From: Nymphalis io
Taxonomy: Eukaryota; Arthropoda; Insecta; Lepidoptera; Nymphalidae
DNA length: 64,000 nt
NCBI RefSeq assembly: GCF_905147045.1
Contig: NC_065901.1
Location: 1-64,000 of the forward strand
Direction: 5' to 3'
Made by a program: the position numbers and the translations under genes. The notes below the pieces were generated by a model. That model saw only the letters and a program-made list of their open reading frames with translations, made no database searches and was not told where the DNA came from. Of the stretch, positions 18,850-29,616 are shown piece after piece; position 1 is the first letter of the stretch; each line of letters starts with the position of its first letter.

Positions 18850-20874
18850 GGGGTACGCGTAACCGTTGGTTCACTCGTGAATGTACCGATGCTGTATCAT
18901 CTAAGCAGGCGGCATATCGCAAGTGGATCAACGGCTGCATTAGCGGGGCATCTAACATTGACTCACTGAAAGCAAACTACAATAAAAATTCCAAGTCCTG
19001 TAGAAAGGCATACATGAGAGCGGATGCACAGCGCATTGTACAGATTGGTCATGACCTTGTTTGGCATCCTAGGGGCTCCCGTAGCTTCTTGCGTCTGACC
19101 AAGTCTGTGCAAAACAATTTCTGCCAACCTTCGCTACCACCGCTCAGAAATCCGGACGGATGGCTAGCTCACAGTCCGCAAGAGCAAGCTGATCTCCTGG
19201 CTAAACTCTTTGCCGATAATTCCGCCATCGATGATTGTAGTGCGCTGCCACCTACAATACCTTCATGTGGCCATACGATGCCTGACATCAAAATCAGGCA
19301 ACGTGATGTGCGTGCGGAGCTGCAATCACTTGATGTACGGAAAGCTAGCGGTCCCGATGGAATACCAGCCATAGTGCTGAAGAAGTGCGCAGCGGAGCTG
19401 TCTCCTGTGTTAACGCGCCTGTTCCAACTTTCTCTCTCTTCGGGATGTGTGCCGGAGGCTTGGAGAAGAGCTAATGTGCAAGCGGTTCAAAAAAAAGGGG
19501 ATCGGTCTGATCCGGCAAATTATCGGCCAATAGCTATCACCTCAGTACTTTGTAAGGTGATGGAACGGATTTTAAACAACCAACTGATCCATTACCTAGA
19601 AGATCACTGTCTAATTAATGATCGTCAGTACGGGTTTCGACCAAAACGGTCCTCAGGTGATCTTCTAGCGTACGTAACACACCTCTGGGGTGAAGCTATC
19701 GACAAGCATGGAGAATCGTTGGCTGTCAGCCTCGATAACCGTAACACCCTGTGAATGTCCCACTGCTGGGCTAAAGGCCTCCTCTCCTCTTTTTTTTGAG
19801 GAGAAGGTTTGGAGCTTATTCCACCACGCTGCTCCAATGCGGGTTGGTAGAATTCACATGTGGCAGAATTTCAGTGAAATTAGACACATGCAGGTTTCCT
19901 CACGAGGTTCCTTCACCGTAAAGCACGAGATGAATTATAATCACAAATTAGGCACATGAAAATTCAGTGGTGCTTGCCCGGGTTTGAACCCACGATCATC
20001 GGTTAAGATTCACGCGTTCTTACCACAGGGCCATCTCGGCTTTTTAGCCTCGATATCTCCAAGGCTTTCGACAGGGTCTGGTACAGAAGTCTTCTCTCCA
20101 AGCTGCCGGCATATGGTCTGCCTGCTCAGCTATGCACCTGGATTGCCAGCTTCCTACACAAGCGTAGCCTTCGTGTTTTAGTTGATGGTTGCGCTTCACA
20201 ATTCTATGTAGTGAATGCTGGGGTCCCCCAGGGATCTGTGCTATCTCCGACACTCTTTCTTTTGCATATCAATGATATGCTCTCTCTTGGGAACATACAT
20301 TGCTATGCAGACGATAGTAAAGTGCATGGTGGATACCACGGACGCGCAGTGGCTGGGCGGGCGGAAAATGAGGAATTTCACATCACAGCGAAAAAGTCAG
20401 CATTTTCCCCTCTTCCCTCTCTCTGTGGTACTCCGCTGGTGATACAAAGCAAAATCGCCATGCTGGGGATTGACGTTCGCTGCGACATTAGTCCAAGGGA
20501 TTACATCACAAACAGCTTCACGGAAACTCGGAGTTCTGAACAAGGTGCGGCGTTTTTTCACGCCACAACAACTGTGCCTGCTGTACAAAACACAGGTACA
20601 GTCTTGCGTGGAATATTGCTCGCACCTTTGGGATGGCTCCGCTAAGTACCTACTGGAGGTCTTGGACCGGTTGCAGCGACGTGCCGTACGCATTATTGGC
20701 GACGTAAAGGTCACAAACACCCTTGAACCTTTACCATTGCGTCGTGAGATAGCAGCACTGAGCGCTTTCTATCGACTGTATCACGGCGAGTGCTCTGAGG
20801 AATTATTCTCTCTAATTCCTGCTTCCCCTTCCTTCTTAAGTCCACGCGAGCTGGTTCTCGATGTCACCGCCTAA
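18850..20874 (+). pseudogene. LINE reverse transcriptase remnant
   Basis: Reverse transcriptase blocks appear in order but in three frame segments: 18850-19737 (KASGPDGIPAIVLKK, NYRPIAITSVLCKVMERI, QYGFRPKRSSGDLLAYVTHLW), 20046 to about 20340 (LDISKAFDRVW, NAGVPQGSVLSPTLF, CYADDSKVHG) and about 20470-20874 (the thumb with CVEYCSHLWDGSAKYLLEVLDRLQRRAVRIIGD). A frameshift near 20340-20470 and the SINE destroy it. Confidence 0.85.
19738..20045 (-). mobile_element. tRNA-derived SINE (family 1), complete, with TSD
   Basis: Flanked by AGCCTCGATA at 19728-19737 and 20046-20055. On the minus strand it starts with a tRNA-like head: an A-box-like TGGCCCTGTGGTA and the B box GGTTCAAACCC, 30-odd bases apart as needed for RNA polymerase III. 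It then has a family body and a 3' tail AGCCCAGCAGTGGGACATT..GTTACGG. Other copies lie at 38689, 41248 and 42280. Confidence 0.92.
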
Positions 20875-21195
20875 CTGTGACATCAATTCCATCGCGAACA
20901 AAGAAATTTGGCAACTCCTTTCTTTGTCGCATTTCCAAAAAATGGAATTCCTTACCAGCTCACGTGGTATGTAGTGAATGCTCAACCCGGGTTCCTTCAA
21001 ACGAGGCGTGAAGAGGCATCTTGCGGGCGTGCAAGGCGAAGGCGGCTAGTGCAGAACGTTTTTCCCGTCTGTACTGGCCGTCGTCGCGTTTGAACTCTAC
21101 TACAACTTACCATCAGGTGGAGTAGAGTCATTTGCCCTCCCGGCAAATATAAAAAATAAAAAAAAAATAAAAATAAAAATAACGGCGGTTGCACA

Positions 21196-21515
21196 CTATG
21201 ATCGTGCGTCGGAATCACGTTTAAGGGGATTAAACTCTGGCAAACTCACGTTCTTGTTCTCATTTGGAGATTTCAATGTTTGAATCAACGCTTGCATTTG
21301 TTGATTCTGCATTTCAAACAGTAGTCGCCATTGCGAGTCATTATGGTTGGTACCGTGAGTAGATTCATTTTCACGATTTGATCCCACTTCTGATGTCGGA
21401 GGGGACATCAGGTCTTTGATCATTATCGTCGAACATCATGTGAGCGTGCAGTGGGTTATCGTGAAATGATGAACTCTAACTTAATATAATCACACTTTAT
21501 TACACTTCACAATTA
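21196..21515 (-). mobile_element. BEL/Pao LTR retrotransposon leader and gag start (inverted)
   Basis: On the minus strand, a leader with CATTTCACGATAACCCACTG and ACATGATGTTCGACGA precedes an ATG (21421-21423) and 75 codons of a gag-like N-terminus (IKDLMSPPTSE, then a Gln/Asn-rich helix). The same leader and gag opening occur in the opposite orientation at 25285-25396. The family is assigned from the BEL/Pao integrase at the other end of this region. Confidence 0.6.
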
Positions 21516-21519
21516 ATAT

Positions 21520-23616
21520 CACACACAAGCGGCACACTCCATCAAAGTGTGGCACGCTGTGTCCGAAGGCGCACCACACTCAGGAGGGTGTCACCTCCCG
21601 CCTCGCTATCCGGTGCAGGTACTTACCGAAACAACCGTGTCCGGTAAGTACCTGCGTCAGCCTGAATGTGAGTGTGCCGTGACTCCGTTCGGCCCAGCGA
21701 CTCGAGTGGGGGCGGACCGCCTCCACTGTCACTAGGCCTGCTGAGGGGGACCTCAGGTCCTCCTCCCACCTACGAATCAAGGCTCGCTGGGCTAGGGCCC
21801 TGACTCGCTCAACCTCCGCCGATCCTGGACGGACGCCGCTTGACCTCGTTTCCACCCGGAACTGGTGCACTTCCGCAAGCACCTCTGCCTGGAGTTCCCA
21901 GGGCGGATCGCTCGCAAGAAGTGTCGCTGCCGTCTATGACACCGTACGGTACCCACGTATCGCTCTCACCGCTATGACTCTTTGCGGCCTCCGCAGAAAA
22001 GCGCTGTTACGAGCGGTGAGAGCATCCACCCAAATGGGTGCACCGTACAACGCCATGGAGCGTACCACGCCAGCGTATAAGCGCCGACATGGTGTTTCCG
22101 GCCCTCCTACATTGGGTAGGAGGCGGCCCAGGGCAGCAGCAGCGCTTATGAGCTTCGGGCCGAGTTGGACAAAATGCTGCCTGAAGCTCCATCTTCCGTC
22201 CAGGATCAGGCCCAGATACCTCATCTGGGCTTGCACCTTAAACACCGTCCCCTGGACGGTGATAGACGCCCCTCGAGGGGGACCCCGACGTGGACTGTGG
22301 AATAGGAGGGCCTCTGTTTTTGTGACAGAGACCCTCAAGCCCAGCATCCCAATTCGGTCCATCGTGAGCGACTCCGACCTCGGCCAGGCAGGCCGCCTCC
22401 TGAAAGTTCTGCCCCGTCGCCGTGATGAGGGTGTCATCCGCGTAGCACAACACCCTCATTCTGGGAAGGATGGGGGCCCTAAGGAGCCAATCGAATCCGA
22501 CGTTCCATAGGATTGGGCCGAGTAGCGACCCCTGTGGAACGCCGCAGCCTACCCAACGCCGGACAAGTCGCCCATCGCCCCCCTCCCAGAGGACCACTCG
22601 GTCCCGGAGGTATGCCCCCAACAGCCTTCTGAGGTAGGAAGGCAACCTGTGGTATCGGAGTGACTCCCTTATAGTCTCGAAGGGAAGACTGTTAAAGGCG
22701 TTCGCTACGTCCAGCGATACCGCCAGGACTACGTCTCCTCGGGCCACCGCCTCGGTGTTCCAGGTCTTTAGGGCGTCCAGGGCGTCAATGGTTGATCGAC
22801 CCTCCCTGAACCCGTACTGAGCCTCTGAAAGACCCGGCCCGTCTTATTCAGCAGCACAATTGGCCTATATGCCAAAGGAGAATCGAGTGGACGCTCCTCC
22901 TTCGGCAACAGAACCAACTTTCCCTCCTTCCACAGCTTCGGAAACTGCCCACTGGAAAGACATTCATCAAACAGTTCCTGAAGCCTCCCACCTAGATGTT
23001 CCAGGGCGTCACGCAGAACACGCCCTGGAACCCCGTCCGGACCCGGCGCTGTGGTTCTGGCCCTCAATCGATCGAGGGCCATCTCCATCTCTCGCTCCGT
23101 AACGTGTGGTGGAGCCGCACTGTCATCTGTTACAGAGCGAGGGGTCATACTTGGTGGGACGTGTTGGCCTGGTTGGGGAAATAATTCACCAACCAGTCGC
23201 AGGAGGAGATCAGGCGGCAACGTTTCCGTCGCAGGGGCGCCGTGGGTGCGGAACTTTCCTCGCACACCACGGTACGGGCGTCCCCACGGGTCCCTGTTCA
23301 GGCCCACCAGAAGCTCCTCCCTTGCTCTCTCCTTAGCTTGACTTATCACCTGCTGCAGCTCCTTTTTCAGCTGGCGATAAGTGGCCCACAGCCATCCCTC
23401 TCTGCGACAGCGGACGTATGCCCTCTGGGCCCGGTTACATGTCGCTCGAAGCTCCGCTATTTCGGGCGACCACCAGTATACCTGGCGGCGCGGTACCCTG
23501 CGCCGGGTCCTCGGCATGGCCGCATCGCACACCTCCTTTAGAGCGCTGCGCATGCGGTCCGCCAGCTCGTCGACACTGGCACTCTCCCTCCTTCCCGCGG
23601 AACCCCACCGCTGCAC
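21520..23616 (-). pseudogene. R1-like ORF2 remnant (reverse transcriptase)
   Basis: Open segments at 22768-23616, 22238-22747, 21934-22437 and 21580-21882 carry successive parts of one protein in different frames. That means at least three frameshifts (near 22760, 22240-22440 and 21900) and a further break before the CCHC-like end at about 21540-21590. The YADD active site is still readable near 22435. Confidence 0.82.
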
Positions 23617-23665
23617 GATAGCAGCTTCCCTGACCAGCTCACGATCCAGCTGGCGTAGTGACGCG
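21520..23665 (-). mobile_element. R1-clade non-LTR element outside the telomere (decayed)
   Basis: GC-rich minus-strand sequence whose protein is clearly related to the telomeric TRAS ORF2 (CDAAMPR, VYWWSPE, AKERAREELL, RDPWGRPYRGVR, TTAPGPDGVPGR, CGVPQGSLLGPI, CYADDTLITATG, LTGHGCFGKYL) but with many differences throughout. Both ends are missing: there is no endonuclease at the right and no poly(A) at the left. It sits between inverted BEL/Pao pieces. Confidence 0.82.
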
Positions 23666-23819
23666 CATTGATCACGTGATAATCATCATAGTGGGGACTG
23701 GCCATGCCGAGCTCATCGGTCGGCCACGCTGGCTTTAATACACTTCTGCTTGGACTCTCGGTTGTGGCGGATATCTCATAAATAATATTAGGTCATAGAC
23801 AAGGTTAAGGAAATATCAC

Positions 23820-25058
23820 ACAAAGATGTAAAAGAAGTAGAAATCAAGATAGATAGTACAATAAAAATATTAGGACTTACCTGGAAGCGTAGCCAAGACA
23901 CCTTCCAGTACTTAGTTAATCTTCCACCGCTGACGACTGCACCTGCAACTTAAAGATCAATAATTTCAAACTTATAATAGAAGATGCTCATTCCAAAACG
24001 CTGCACGGAGGTCTTCAGTTGATGATAAGTTTTTTGAGGACAGCCTACTGGATAATTTGAATCAGAAACTTAGCCAAGAACCACATCTACAAGTGTGTTA
24101 AGTGTGCTTTAAAAAGAACAAAGATAAATAATCAATTTATGGGTTCATTACCGTCCGTTAGATGTACTCCAGCTCGTCCATTTTTGCACAGCGGTGTAGA
24201 TTACGCGGGACCCATCAATATTAGAACAACGAAGGGTCGTGGGCACCGTGCGTACAAAGGCTATTATGTCTTTTTATATGCATGGTTACTCGAGCTTTAC
24301 ATTTAGAAGTAGTCAGTGACATGAACACCCAGGCATTTTTGGCAGCTTTCAGACGTTTCGTGTCTAGACGAGGTCACTGTGCTAAGTTGTGGAGCGATAA
24401 CGGTACTGCTTTTGTCGGTGCCGCAAGAGAGTTACTGGAATTAGTATCAATTCAACCATCTATAGCAGAGCACTTAGAATCGAATGGTACGGAATGGCAC
24501 TTCATCCCTCCGCAAAATTTCACTTAAAACGAGTCATAGGTGACACCACACTTACACTTGAGGAAATGACCACGCTTCTGACCCAAGTGGAAGCTTATTT
24601 GAATTCGCGACCCATGAGTGTTATTCATGTGATCCTGGTGAAGCATTACCTGGTCATTTCCTTATTGGTGAGCCGTTACTGAATGTACCGAATAATCAAT
24701 TTGAAAGTCCAAGGTTGAATCATTAATCATGTTGGCAACTTGTTCAGAGAATGGTTCAATCGTTTTGGAGACGTTGATCAAACGAATACCTCTCTAATTT
24801 GATGAACCGGTATAAATGGTCTTGTCAAGTTCCTGAACCAGCAGTTGGTCATCAGACATAGTCCTGAGAAAGGAAGATAATTTACCTCCAAGTCGTTGGT
24901 TGTTAGGTCGTATATTACATAAACATCCTGGTAGTGATAATATTACTCGTGTAGTCACAGTACGTACCATGTCCAATACAATTAAAAGACCAACTTAATA
25001 CAACTTTTAATTAAGTTCGAAAAGGACGTTCCTTCAGTAACGTCCTTGGTGGGCGGTA
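23820..25058 (+). pseudogene. BEL/Pao pol remnant: end of reverse transcriptase region and integrase
   Basis: Around 23865-23930 there is an ILGLTWKRSQDTFQY-like stretch, a Pao hallmark after the reverse transcriptase. Around 23975-24180 is an HHCC-type integrase zinc region (HSKTLHGG...VKCALK). Around 24180-24530 is the integrase core (VDYAGPI, then VTRALHLEVVSDMNTQAFLAAFRRFVSRRG, LWSDNGTAFVGA). Frameshifts and stops interrupt it, as near 24270-24290 and 24525. RNase H and protease are not visible. It is dead. Confidence 0.75.
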
Positions 25059-25260
25059 TGTTCAAGATCAGATTACATTAAGCCTAGTATTGTTTAGTTT
25101 ACCTTCACGTCAATAGATGGCGTTAGATGTATTTTACATCGCGCTATAGGAATGTTTTTTCTGAAGTACAATATAAGTTTTTGTAAATTCATAAAGAGAG
25201 AACAATTACACTATCTGACCAGCAGTACATAGTCGGTGATTTTATTTTTAAAGTCTCACA
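25059..25260 (+). repeat. candidate BEL/Pao long terminal repeat
   Basis: A 202-bp stretch that starts TGTTCAAG and ends CTCACA (TG...CA ends), placed directly after the integrase remnant and before a leader with the gag opening. No second copy of this LTR is visible in the window, so the boundaries rest on TG/CA ends and position only. Confidence 0.45.
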
Positions 25261-25400
25261 GTACTAATACTACCGGGTAACCCCAAACAAAGTGTGATTA
25301 TATGTATTAACTTAGTATTAATCATTTCACGATAACCCACTGTACGCCCACATGATGTTCGACGACAGTAATCGAAGATCTGAGGTCCCCTCTGACATAT
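25261..25400 (+). mobile_element. BEL/Pao leader and gag start after the LTR
   Basis: AAAGTGTGATTATAT, CATTTCACGATAACCCACTG, ACATGATGTTCGACGA and the coding start GAAGATCTGAGGTCCCCTCTGAC match the inverted leader at 21420-21500. It ends at about 25400 where another repeat begins. The start ATG is AATCG here, so it is broken. Confidence 0.6.
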
Positions 25401-25403
25401 AAA

Positions 25404-26460
25404 TTATCAACAAAAGCAAGTAGATATTTTCGTGATGAGCATTTTAATGTAAGTACCTTAGTAGTAAAATTTGTCGTTTTTGTAAGTTTTTAGTTTGAGG
25501 ATCAAACAATTCATTTTTACAGGCTAGTTATAGGTATTTGCTTAAAATAAACATAATTTAGAATGTTCGTAATACGGCCTTGATACGTTGAATACCGATC
25601 GTGTTATCATAAAAGTTTGTATCGTTGAAAAAATGCATTTCAGCGTTAATCTTAAGTTTATTGTTAATCTTGAAAATAATTTGTGAACAACGCCTTATCG
25701 CCAATGGTATTCGTTGAAAAAAACCTTAATGACTGTGACCCATTGAAATAGATTTTTACCCTAATAGGGAATGTTTCTTTGAAAGTCAAATATGTAGTCT
25801 AATATAGTACGTATACGATACAAATTAAATTAAATAATTATTTATTCAAATAGGCTTATAAGGGCACTTTTGAATCGCCATGTTACAGTATTGAATTAAA
25901 TATAAAGCTACCACCGGTGATCTTCTAGTTTATGATCTGATCGATAGGCTAAAGCAGTTGAGTCTAAGAGGCCACCTCTTGGACTCAACTACAACAAAAT
26001 TAGCAGTTTGTCTGGATATCGAAAAAGCCTTTGATTGGGCTTCCCAGGAAATTATGCAATGGGTCACCAATTTTGCCAGATCGGAACTGTTTAATCCCAG
26101 GCGGTGAATTTCACCACCGGACATCGCGTCTAAATTCCATCCATACCATCTCGATGTCTGGAAATCCACTAATACAACGCTATTTTTAAATCATTTCCTG
26201 CCTCGCACAGCCACTCCACGGAACCATATTTCCCGGCGACTTTTTCGAACCGTTATGACATAGAAACTTTTAAGAAGAGAGCCTTCTCATCGCCTAAAGG
26301 CCGGCAACGCACCTGCGGTGTTGCAAGTGTCCTCGGACAGTGGTAATCACTTTCCATTAGATGAGCCTCCTTTTATATAAAGAAGGTTTCTTCCAGTAAC
26401 AGTTATTTCATTACAGGTAGGCGCCTCACATCGCTATGTGACCAATCCCGTAGTATGTTT
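25404..26460 (+). repeat. long repeat 'A', left part (paralogue of 36049-37491)
   Basis: Collinear with 36049 onward: CAAGTAGATATTTTCGTGATG, AATACGGCCTTGATACGTTG, GAACAACGCC, TCAAATAGGCTTATAAGG, TTTTGAATCGCCATGTTACAG. At about 25920-26400 it carries a decayed Jockey-type LINE piece (GDLLVYDLIDRL, LAVCLDIEKAFD, then HHRTS..HLDVWKS). The right part continues after an RTE insertion at 29617. Confidence 0.88.
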
Positions 26461-29400
26461 CAATCAACAGCCAATCGTTGTCCACTGCTGAACATAGGCC
26501 TCTCCCAAGGTGCGCCAAAGCTCCCTGTCCTCCGCCTTCCGCATCCAGTTGGTGCCCGCCACCTTCTTAAGGTCGTCGGTCCACCTGGCTGGAGGGCGCC
26601 CTACGCTGCGCTTGCCGATTCGCGGTCTCCACTCTAGGACTCGTCTGCTCCAACGGCCATCGGTCCTACGACATACGTGACCAGCCCACTGCCACTTCAG
26701 CCTGCTAATTTTGCAAGCTATGTCGGTGACTCCGGTTCTTTTCCGGATAATCTCATTTCTGATCTTATCCTTCAAAGATACTCCGAGCATAGCTCGCTCC
26801 ATAGCACGCTGAGCGACTTTGAATTTGTGGACTAGTCCCGCAGTTAGTGTCCACGTTTCGGCACCGTATGTCATGGCAGGTAAGACGCATTGGTTGAAGA
26901 CTTTCGTCTTCAAACATTGCGGTATAGACGACTTGAGGACTTGACGAAGGTTGCCAAATGCTGCCCATCCCAAGCGAATTCTTCGATCGGCTTCCTTCTC
27001 GAAGTTGTTCCTACCGACTTGTATTATCTGTCCTAGGTAGGTATATTCACTAACAACTTCGAGAGGTTTCCCCTCGACGTATATCGGTCCCGGCACGACA
27101 TGCCTATTGAACATGACCTTGGTCTTGTCCAAGTTCATACCGAGACCGACACACCGGGAAGACTCGCCTAGGCTACGCAACATTTCGGTGAGTTGTTCCA
27201 GCGACTCTGCTATGATGACGATATCGTCGGCAAATCGAAGGTGTGAGATGTACTCGCCGTTTACATTGACTCCATACCTAGTCCAATCCAGCGTTTTGAA
27301 AACGTCTTCCAACGCGTTGGTGAACAGTTTCGGGGATATTACATCCCCCTGTCTCACCCCTCTGCGCAGTTGGATCGCCTTCGTCTTACAGTCCTGGATG
27401 TGGACAGTCATTGTAGCGGCGTTGTACAGACATCTCAGTACCTCGATATATCTCCAATCGATATGACATCTCTGCAATGAGTCGAGCACTGCCCAGGTTT
27501 CGATGGAGTCGAAGGCTTTCTCGTAGTCCACAAATGCCATACACAGCGGCTGATTGTACTCTTCGGTCTTCTGCACAATCTGCCGAACAGTATGGATGTG
27601 GTCCACGGTGCTGTAGCCTGATCGAAAGCCGGCTTGCTCTGGGGGCTGGAACTCGTCAAGTCGTCTGGCGAGACGGTTCGTGACGACTCTTGAGAACAGC
27701 TTATACACGTGACTCAGGAGGGAGATTGGTCTGTAGTTTTTCAAGAGGGTTTTATCACCTTTCTTGAAAAACAGTACCACCTCACTCCCGCTCCACGTTT
27801 CCGGGGTCTTGCCATGTTGGATGACGGAATTAAAGAGGCTTGCTAGCTCTTTCAGGACCGGAGTCCCGCCTGCCTTAAGCAACTCTGTTGTGATTCCGTC
27901 ATCTCCCGGAGCTTTGTTGTTTTTAAGCTGTTCTAGAGCCGCCCTAATCTCTCCTTGGTCAACGACCGGGAGCTCCTCGGAGTAATGGCGCATAAGAGGG
28001 GCGCGCTGGTCATCAATACTGATTCCCACGGGTTTATCCGATCTTGAAGAGAACAACTGCCCATAAAACCTCTCTACTTCTCCGATAATCTCAGGCCTAG
28101 AGGTAACGACCCCACCATTTTCAGTTTTAAGTTTTGTCAGACGCGGCCTCCCAAACTTGCGAGCGAACACTTTCGATCCCCGATTTTGCTCAATCGCAGC
28201 CTTGATGGCACGGGTATTGGAGCGTCGGAGATCGCGTCGCGTCAGCGTTTTTATTGTTCGGTTTAAGGCCTTATCTGACAAAAACGATGGTAGTTCTCGT
28301 CGTTTTCTCATGAGCTCGAGTGTCTCAGCAGAGAGTTTTGGTGCGTTGTCTCTTCTCTGTGGCGGAAAACACTTGCGGGATGTGTTTTGCAGTATTTTGA
28401 CCAGCGTGTCGGTTCTCTCATCAATGCTGCTTATGGTTTCCAACGCGGTGAATTGATTTTGAAGTTCCATTTGGAACTTTTCGGAGCCTTGAGCAGCTTG
28501 GAGCATGGTAGGTCGGAGAGTAGACCTTATCATTCTCGATCTTTCGGCTTTTAAGTTGATATTTAGAGTGCCTCGAACCAAGCGGTGATCACTTCCGGTA
28601 TTAAACCTGTTGATCACTGAAACATCTCTAAATATGTGCCTTTTATTCGAAATGATAAAGTCTATCTCGTTCCTTGTCACGTTATCGGGGCTTCGCCAGG
28701 TCCACCTCCTCTGAGGCTTCTTTTGAAAGAAAGAATTCATCAAAAAAAGCCCCTGCGCTTCGAGAAAGTTTACCAGCATTTGCCCCCTGTGATTTCTGCA
28801 GCCCAAGCCGTAAGGTCCGACTTTCGATTCACCGCTATCTTGTACTCCCACTTTAGCATTAAAGTCTCCCATAACAACATTGTAGTGGGCCCTCGAGGTG
28901 TCGTTGAGGGCCTTTGCGATGTCCTCGTACATCGCTTCGACCACATCATCAGAGTATGTCGAAGTTGGCGCATATACCTGTACAACCTTCAGGGAGTACC
29001 TGTCGGAAAGTTTCAGGACAAGGTACGCTACCCGGTTCGACACACTACTGATTTCCACAATGCTGCTAATGAGATCCTTTTTGACTAGAAAACCGACACC
29101 ACCCTGGGAGAGGTTATCACCTTCGCGGAAGTAGAGTAAGTTACCGGACTCTAGAGTTATCGTGTCCTCCCCCTGTCTTCGGACTTCAGATAACCCCAGT
29201 ATATGCCAGTTTATATGACTTAACTCTACTTCTAATTCGGCGAGGTGATGGTCCAGCCTCATCGAGCGTCCATTATACGTTGCCATTTTCAGTCGCTTTA
29301 TACGGTAGCCTGCCGTGAACCGGTGATTCTTAGCACCCCCTGCCCTGCCGATACCGCGACCGCTACCTTGGTCGGGCCTAGCGGGCTTGCCGGTAACTGG

Positions 29401-29616
29401 GGGCCTTTTTTTGGGCGCATCTGCCATTAAGGGAAGGGTTTGCCCATACTCGCCGCGCTGGGCAGGCGTGTTGGCGAGCGCAGTAGGGGGTAAGATGTTT
29501 ATGGGAGGGGGGACGCTGCTGCCCATCCCCCCTTTTCCCCGTCCCTCAGTCGCCTCTTACGACACCCACGGGATGAGATTGGGGGAGTACTATTCTAAGC
29601 CGGTACTCCACGGCAT
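26461..29616 (-). mobile_element. full-length RTE-clade LINE with 11-bp target-site duplication
   Basis: Bounded by GTAGTATGTTT at 26450-26460 and again at 29617-29627. The element reads right to left: a 5' UTR of about 90 bp with GATGAGATTGGGGGAG, one long ORF, then only TTG after the stop. The paralogous repeat at 36049-38215 has one copy of the target (37482-37491) and no insertion. Other pieces are at 17203, 38678-39754 and 46497. Confidence 0.95.
26464..29526 (-). CDS. RTE endonuclease-reverse transcriptase, intact
   Basis: 1020 residues from an ATG at 29524-29526. The N-terminal 80 residues are Pro/Gly/Lys-rich. The AP-type endonuclease covers about 81-320 (MATYNGRSM, LSEVRRQGED, VQVYAPTS, MGDFNAKVG, NEIDFIISNKR, SDHRLVRG). 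Reverse transcriptase covers about 530-800 (NNKAPGDDGI, NYRPISLLSHVYKLFSRV, EQAGFRSGYSTVDHI, FVDYEKAFDSI, RRGVRQGDVISPKLF, FADD at 765-768). The C-terminus has the conserved WAGHVCRR, RPPARWTDDL and EAYVQQWT blocks typical of RTE elements. Two Mets (1 and 34) could start translation. No stop or frameshift is seen, so it may encode active enzyme. Confidence 0.93.
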   Translation of the reverse strand: MGSSVPPPINILPPTALANTPAQRGEYGQTLPLMADAPKKRPPVTGKPARPDQGSGRGIGRAGGAKNHRFTAGYRIKRLKMATYNGRSMRLDHHLAELEVELSHINWHILGLSEVRRQGEDTITLESGNLLYFREGDNLSQGGVGFLVKKDLISSIVEISSVSNRVAYLVLKLSDRYSLKVVQVYAPTSTYSDDVVEAMYEDIAKALNDTSRAHYNVVMGDFNAKVGVQDSGESKVGPYGLGCRNHRGQMLVNFLEAQGLFLMNSFFQKKPQRRWTWRSPDNVTRNEIDFIISNKRHIFRDVSVINRFNTGSDHRLVRGTLNINLKAERSRMIRSTLRPTMLQAAQGSEKFQMELQNQFTALETISSIDERTDTLVKILQNTSRKCFPPQRRDNAPKLSAETLELMRKRRELPSFLSDKALNRTIKTLTRRDLRRSNTRAIKAAIEQNRGSKVFARKFGRPRLTKLKTENGGVVTSRPEIIGEVERFYGQLFSSRSDKPVGISIDDQRAPLMRHYSEELPVVDQGEIRAALEQLKNNKAPGDDGITTELLKAGGTPVLKELASLFNSVIQHGKTPETWSGSEVVLFFKKGDKTLLKNYRPISLLSHVYKLFSRVVTNRLARRLDEFQPPEQAGFRSGYSTVDHIHTVRQIVQKTEEYNQPLCMAFVDYEKAFDSIETWAVLDSLQRCHIDWRYIEVLRCLYNAATMTVHIQDCKTKAIQLRRGVRQGDVISPKLFTNALEDVFKTLDWTRYGVNVNGEYISHLRFADDIVIIAESLEQLTEMLRSLGESSRCVGLGMNLDKTKVMFNRHVVPGPIYVEGKPLEVVSEYTYLGQIIQVGRNNFEKEADRRIRLGWAAFGNLRQVLKSSIPQCLKTKVFNQCVLPAMTYGAETWTLTAGLVHKFKVAQRAMERAMLGVSLKDKIRNEIIRKRTGVTDIACKISRLKWQWAGHVCRRTDGRWSRRVLEWRPRIGKRSVGRPPARWTDDLKKVAGTNWMRKAEDRELWRTLGEAYVQQWTTIGC

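Larger units (their letters stand above)
18835..21181 (+). mobile_element. CR1/Jockey-like LINE, frame-broken and split by a SINE
   Basis: Encodes a LINE polyprotein from just before the reverse transcriptase (RNRWFTRECTDAV at about 18860) to the C-terminus near 20874. It then has a 3' UTR whose end carries CTTACCATCAGGTGGAGTAG and CCCGGCAAATAT and finishes in an A-rich tail (21150-21181). A SINE with a 10-bp target-site duplication sits in the reverse transcriptase at 19738-20045. 3'-terminal relatives occur at 11690 and, inverted, at 61065. Confidence 0.85.
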
